DNA from: Streptomyces sp. SAI-135
GTDB taxonomy: Bacteria > Actinomycetota > Actinomycetes > Streptomycetales > Streptomycetaceae
DNA length: 64,000 nt
Assembly: GCF_029893805.1 (NCBI RefSeq)
Contig: NZ_JARXYP010000001.1
Span: 930,001-994,000, forward strand
Direction: 5' to 3'
In this document: positions 61,001-64,000 of the stretch, one piece after another
Position numbering within the stretch: position 1 is the stretch's first letter
Layout of the letters: each line of letters begins with the position of its first letter
Notes under the pieces: generated by a model
Databases searched by the model: none
The model's input: the letters and a program-made list of their open reading frames with translations, nothing else
What the model was told of the DNA's origin: nothing
Made by a program: the position numbers and the translations under genes

Positions 61001-61431
61001 GAGCAGCACTGCCGAGCTCGCCGGACCACTCCTTGATGTCGTCGGTCTCGTCCACGAGACCGACGGCATCGTCGTCGTGGCGTCCCATGTCGGCGACCCG
61101 GTCCCAGGAAGCGTTCCTGGCAGCCGCCGGGCCTCTCGTGCGTGCCTGACCGAACCGTACGTTCAGCGTTCGTGCCCTGCTCACCAGCGCGCACAGACGT
61201 TTGTGTGCAGCGCGGGGCGCATGCTGCTGATGCAACGAGGGTATGCACTGTAGGCGCATAAGGGCACGCATACACCTCGATGTCGACGACGTGGACGCCG
61301 ATGCTCCCGTAGGAGATTCCCGCCGACACCGCGCCGGACGTCAGCGGCGTGGCGCAGTAGCAGCAGGCCCTGCCCGCGTCCTGCTCCCCGCTGAGTTCTA
61401 TCGCGGGACGCGGCCGCGGCAGGACTTTCAC
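60922..61431 (-). CDS. Cys-containing hypothetical, coupled to a 44-aa peptide
   Basis: The GTG at 61431 overlaps the stop of the preceding peptide (GTGA). The start is convincing: LPRPRPAIELSGEQDAGRAC then CYCATPLTSGAVS and VVDIEVYACP, with a CxYC..CP zinc-ribbon look. After about residue 65 the sequence turns into Arg/Cys-rich text opposite another gene, so the real 3' end is probably lost and the frame continues by chance. Confidence 0.35.
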   Translation of the reverse strand: MKVLPRPRPAIELSGEQDAGRACCYCATPLTSGAVSAGISYGSIGVHVVDIEVYACPYAPTVHTLVASAACAPRCTQTSVRAGEQGTNAERTVRSGTHERPGGCQERFLGPGRRHGTPRRRCRRSRGRDRRHQGVVRRARQCCSQQCRRPRALGSASNEDGVLTQSAGT

Positions 61432-61562
61432 CACGACCGCTCGCCAAACGGGACTACGTCGTACTTCTCGCGGCCGGGCTCGCATGCGAACTTGTTGCCG
61501 CCGCGAGGCCTCGTCGGGTCGGGCAGCGTGATAAGCGGCTCCGGAGTCGTCTGCTGGATCAT
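61428..61562 (-). CDS. 44-aa hypothetical peptide
   Basis: A short frame starts MIQQTTPEPLITLPDPTRPR and ends YDVVPFGERSW. It overlaps the next start by four bases, an arrangement common for paired small Streptomyces genes. No family is known. The upstream region to 61755 carries only short peptides of doubtful reality. Confidence 0.4.
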   Translation of the reverse strand: MIQQTTPEPLITLPDPTRPRGGNKFACEPGREKYDVVPFGERSW

Positions 61563-61755
61563 CCGAATGCCTCCGAGGGAAGTCGTCCCCTGTGCACTCT
61601 GGACGCGAGGGCTCAGCCGCCCAGCCCGCCCTGAGCTGCTGCGGCTTCCGCCAGCATGAAGCGATCGCGGCGGCGCTGCCCCTGCTGGCCGGCCAGGAAC
61701 ATGCGGCCATGGTCAGCCTTCGTCGTACGTGAGGAGCTGGCGGTGGCTGCTTCTC

Positions 61756-61980
61756 CTACGGGCGCGTGCTGACGAAGCGCACGGCCGGTCCCCAGCCGGC
61801 CTTCACCGACTCCATGCACCACTGGCACAGCGGGATGCCGCCGCTGCCGTACTTGTGGGTTTTGCGCTGGCACGCGACGCAGGGGCCGGCCTTGTCGCCA
61901 GGACAGACCAGCGCGGACGGGTCCGGTTCGGTGATCGGCGGGAGAGCGGTCAGCAACGGCGTCCCTGTACGAAACGCCAA
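61756..61980 (-). CDS. 74-aa zinc-ribbon-like protein
   Basis: ALVCPGDKAGPCVACQRKTH then GSGGIPLCQWCMESV gives two CxxC pairs spaced like a small zinc ribbon. A TTG at 61980 is the only plausible in-frame start and lacks a clear ribosome site, so the N-terminus is uncertain. It sits 14 bp downstream of the ANTAR gene on the same strand. Confidence 0.5.
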   Translation of the reverse strand: MAFRTGTPLLTALPPITEPDPSALVCPGDKAGPCVACQRKTHKYGSGGIPLCQWCMESVKAGWGPAVRFVSTRP

Positions 61981-61994
61981 CAGGCCGCGGCGAG

Positions 61995-62321
61995 CTACGC
62001 ACCATGGCCAGGGGTCTGCCTGGGGCCACGCCGGTCGAGGGCATCCTCAAGTACGGCGCGGATGTCTTCAGGGATATCGCCGCTGTGCCCCCAGGCCACG
62101 ATCAGTTCGGCGACCTGGCGCAGGGACAGGCCGGTGCGCTGGGAGATGTCCTCGAGCACGATCCATCCCTGGCCCGAGCTCACGCGGCCCAGGGCGACTA
62201 CCAGGCCGACCGCCTGGTCCTCCACCGTTCGAGAGGCCATGGCCTCGTTCAGCTGTGCGCATTGTTCCTCCAGCTTGGCGATGAGCTCACGGTCGGGGGT
62301 GTCGTCGCGGGAAGAGGTCAC
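61995..62321 (-). CDS. ANTAR-domain RNA-binding protein
   Basis: This 108-aa protein has a short N-terminal helix (ELIAKLEEQCAQLNEAM), then the ANTAR domain SRTVEDQAVGLVVALGRVSS, WIVLEDISQRTGLSLRQVAE and LIVAWGHSGDIPE. ANTAR proteins bind paired hairpins in leader RNAs and prevent termination. Without a GAF or receiver domain it must be regulated by another protein or by its level. The start is GTG 62321. Confidence 0.8.
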   Translation of the reverse strand: MTSSRDDTPDRELIAKLEEQCAQLNEAMASRTVEDQAVGLVVALGRVSSGQGWIVLEDISQRTGLSLRQVAELIVAWGHSGDIPEDIRAVLEDALDRRGPRQTPGHGA

Positions 62322-62505
62322 GTGACCATCGTGCAAACTGACGCCTGCGGCCTCAACTCCACCTGCGCTCGGCGTGCGACGCTGTCGGGCCTGTGGCGCC
62401 GCGCAATCGCGTGCCGCTCGGTGCAGCCTCACCAGCCTGCCGGCGGTCCAAGCGACGCGATCGCGGAAGCACCCATCCTGCAACGCGGTGACCGGTATGC
62501 CGGTT

Positions 62506-62796
62506 CTACATGCCGGCTCCCGGCAGGCGTCGTTCTTCCAGCACTTCAAGGACCTCGATCTTGTGCGAGGGGATGATGTGAGCTGTGGGGATGTAGTGGC
62601 TGGTGGTCCACCAGGCGTCCGTATCCACTTCCTGGCCTGCACGCCCCCACTGGACCATCTCCAGCTCCTCTCCGGGACGGAAGATTCTGAGCGTCTGCTC
62701 GAGAGAGTGGGCGTGGTGTTCTGCGCGGATGCGGACCCGGGCTCGCACGAACCAGTCCGTCGTGGCGAGGTGCCCCGGTGAATTGTGTTCGCTCAT
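62506..62796 (-). CDS. Hypothetical protein, 96 aa
   Basis: The protein begins MSEHNSPGHLATTDWFVRAR and has RIFRPGEELEMVQWGRAGQE and WWTTSHYIPTAHIIPSHKIE. It looks like a small beta-barrel and is probably real (good codon use, compact). A weak AGG lies before ATG 62796, and AT-rich sequence at 62845-62890 probably holds its promoter. No family is recognised. Confidence 0.5.
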   Translation of the reverse strand: MSEHNSPGHLATTDWFVRARVRIRAEHHAHSLEQTLRIFRPGEELEMVQWGRAGQEVDTDAWWTTSHYIPTAHIIPSHKIEVLEVLEERRLPGAGM

Positions 62797-62898
62797 CCTC
62801 AAGGTCTATCCGAGGTGGCCGGCCGGGCGCCACGGTCTCGGCGTCGCAAGATATGTAACGATATGTGGGCATTTGTTCCGCATGGTTAACATGGCTCC

Positions 62899-63195
62899 AT
62901 GCCGGTCAGAAGGCTCGTGGTTTTCCGGTTCCACCGCGACCCGCTGGTCTGCCGGGCCCGTGTCGGCCTCATCCGACGGCTCAACCCTGGCGTGCCTGTG
63001 CTCGGAGTCTTCTGTGGGCCGGGGTGGCTGGCGTGGTGCGGCTTTCCGCCTGGCCGGCCGGAGGGCACTGGGGCTGGATGCCCTGTACGTCTCCCGGCAC
63101 AGCGGGCCCTGGAACTGGAAGAACGGCGACCTGGTACCGCTGCCCTGCTACCGCGAGGCAGCAGGCCACCAACTGTCCTTCGACGGCTCAGGCGC
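62899..63195 (+). pseudogene. Frameshifted glycosyltransferase-like hypothetical
   Basis: The first frame gives RRLVVFRFHRDPLVCRARVG and LIRRLNPGVPVLGVFCGP. Near 63015 the sense moves to another frame: GGWRGAAFRLAGRRALGLDA, YVSRHSGPWNWKNGDLVPLP. The pieces match Streptomyces hypothetical proteins with a glycosyltransferase-like N-terminus. The 3' part is cut off where the convergent STAS gene ends. Confidence 0.45.
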
Positions 63196-63547
63196 TGAGC
63201 GCTTCGTGAAGGGTGGGATGGCAGTCGATGACGGTGTCGAGGCCGACGATCTGGATGGTGCGCATGACGGAGTTGGTGGGTGCGGCCAGGCGTAGCCAGC
63301 CGCCGGCGGCGGTGGCGTTGTGGTGGGCGGCGATGAGGATGTTGATGCCGGTGGAGTCCATGAAGGTGACTCGCCGCAGGTCGATCACGACAGGTGGCTG
63401 AGGGACGGGGATGGTGAGCGCTTGGCGCAGCGTTCCGCAGGTGTCGTAGTCGATCTCACCGGCGAGCGTGAGGATGCGGATGCCCTCGCTGGTGGTCTCC
63501 GTGATCGCCAGGTGGCCTGCCGGCGGATCTTGTTCGGTGTCTGGCAT
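63188..63547 (-). CDS. STAS-domain anti-sigma-factor antagonist
   Basis: This 119-aa protein has LTLAGEIDYDTCGTLRQAL, then VVIDLRRVTFMDSTGINIL with the conserved phosphorylatable Ser65. It frees a sigma factor by binding an anti-sigma kinase when unphosphorylated. The HATPase gene further upstream on the same strand is a candidate partner. GGGGA supports ATG 63547; ATG 63562 is in frame. Confidence 0.85.
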   Translation of the reverse strand: MPDTEQDPPAGHLAITETTSEGIRILTLAGEIDYDTCGTLRQALTIPVPQPPVVIDLRRVTFMDSTGINILIAAHHNATAAGGWLRLAAPTNSVMRTIQIVGLDTVIDCHPTLHEALSA

Positions 63548-63696
63548 CTTGTCCCCAGTCATGCCAGTGATCCTGGCATACCAGCGCCTTCACCTGCAGT
63601 CGGCCTCTGGCCGGCCCCAAGCTGTGCAGGGAAAGTCCTCTTCGGCCCGTAGCTGAAGCACTTGGAGGTCACCGGCGTCCGGGTTGGCCGCGTCTT

Positions 63697-64000
63697 TCAC
63701 ACCAAGCGGCCGGCGACGTTGCCGCCAGGGTCGTCGGCCAGTACGACTGCGGCCTTGATCCTTTTTCCTACGGGTTCGCGGTGTACCTCAATGCTGCGGC
63801 AGACGGCCATGACGATCTCCAGTCCGTGCTGGCCTATCCGGTCGGGATCGGCGGCCTGGGCGATCGGCAGGACCGGTTCGCTGTCCCACACCGTCACCTC
63901 GACAGCTCCGTCGTTGATCTCCAGCGTGAGCAGGCAGGGGCCGGGAGCGTATTTGCGGGCGTTGGTGACCAGCTCGCTGACCACCAGCTGGACCATGCCC
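63697..64000 (-). CDS. HATPase_c anti-sigma-type kinase, N-terminus outside window
   Basis: The frame is open to the window edge. It shows the N-box ELVTNARKYAP and the G1 region DRIGQHGLEIVMAVC, with short spacing typical of RsbW/SpoIIAB-like small ATPases in Streptomyces. It probably phosphorylates a STAS partner, perhaps the gene 150 bp downstream, in a partner-switching circuit. Confidence 0.85.
   Translation of the reverse strand, partial: GMVQLVVSELVTNARKYAPGPCLLTLEINDGAVEVTVWDSEPVLPIAQAADPDRIGQHGLEIVMAVCRSIEVHREPVGKRIKAAVVLADDPGGNVAGRLV

Noticed and set aside
1..64000. CRISPR array
   Set aside because: No regularly spaced direct repeats were seen; the only tandem repeat (33793-33855) has two adjacent copies without spacers.
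1..64000. tRNA or rRNA genes
   Set aside because: No cloverleaf-like segment with a GTTCGAATC-type T-arm and a CCA-adjacent acceptor was recognised by eye; the integrase remnants have no visible tRNA attachment site.

Overview
The window looks like accessory DNA from a Streptomyces or close relative. GC is very high, third codon positions are strongly G/C, and Shine-Dalgarno sites are AGGAG-like. The families are typical of that genus: SUKH proteins, XRE-cupin regulators, a Fic-like toxin pair, ANTAR and STAS/HATPase proteins, and secreted NlpC/P60 and serine-hydrolase proteins with SH3-like modules. There is no ribosomal, tRNA or core metabolic operon. Many short transposase, integrase and other gene remnants suggest a chromosome arm or integrated-element graveyard. 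Family calls come from reading translated motifs; no database search was run.

Layout. 1-8.5 kb: the end of a LysR gene, an esterase, a secreted NlpC/P60 protein, a plasmid-type HTH protein with a decayed ParA-like neighbour, and a SUKH protein. 8.9-14.2 kb: an SDR with an orphan operator, tnpB and IS5 remnants, TetR, HxlR with an F420/NADP-type reductase, a Ku remnant and an MDR oxidoreductase. 14.4-17.3 kb: coupled micropeptides, a Fic-like toxin-antitoxin pair and a frameshifted HEPN gene. 17.2-26.0 kb: a tannase-family esterase, AraC/MDR, a 1.2 kb ISL3-type element, GlxA-type AraC/PfpI, and a DauR-like regulator with a PLP dehydratase. 26-37.4 kb: remnants (IS5, integrases, IS481, ISAs1, RHS, molybdate-binding protein) around a SnoaL/hydrolase/TetR unit, a GNAT, XRE/ADH and an enoyl-CoA hydratase. 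37.4-47.5 kb: 2OG oxygenase/XRE-cupin, LysR/hydrolase, MarR, MBL hydrolase, another IS5, a hydrolase behind a 30-bp palindrome, a group II intron RT remnant, and MarR/azoreductase.

49.6-56.9 kb is the longest undamaged functional block. It holds an IclR regulator, an MHS-type transporter, a lactonase-like amidohydrolase, an SDR, a carboxymuconolactone-decarboxylase-family protein, an aldehyde dehydrogenase and a 3-hydroxyisobutyrate-dehydrogenase-family enzyme. Two 17-bp operators lie between its two transcription units. It reads as a complete catabolic module whose substrate I cannot name, and it is the best candidate here for an undescribed pathway.

57-64 kb: remnants (IS5, sensor kinase, RHS end), then two secreted proteins (a class A beta-lactamase-fold serine hydrolase carrying the same SH3-like module as the 3.8-5.4 kb gene, and a small Cys-rich protein), small zinc-ribbon-like genes, an ANTAR protein, a STAS antagonist and a HATPase anti-sigma-type protein running off the window end.

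The recurring theme is small divergent regulator-enzyme pairs, mostly oxidoreductases or hydrolases, set between decayed mobile elements, with several intact palindromic operators visible.
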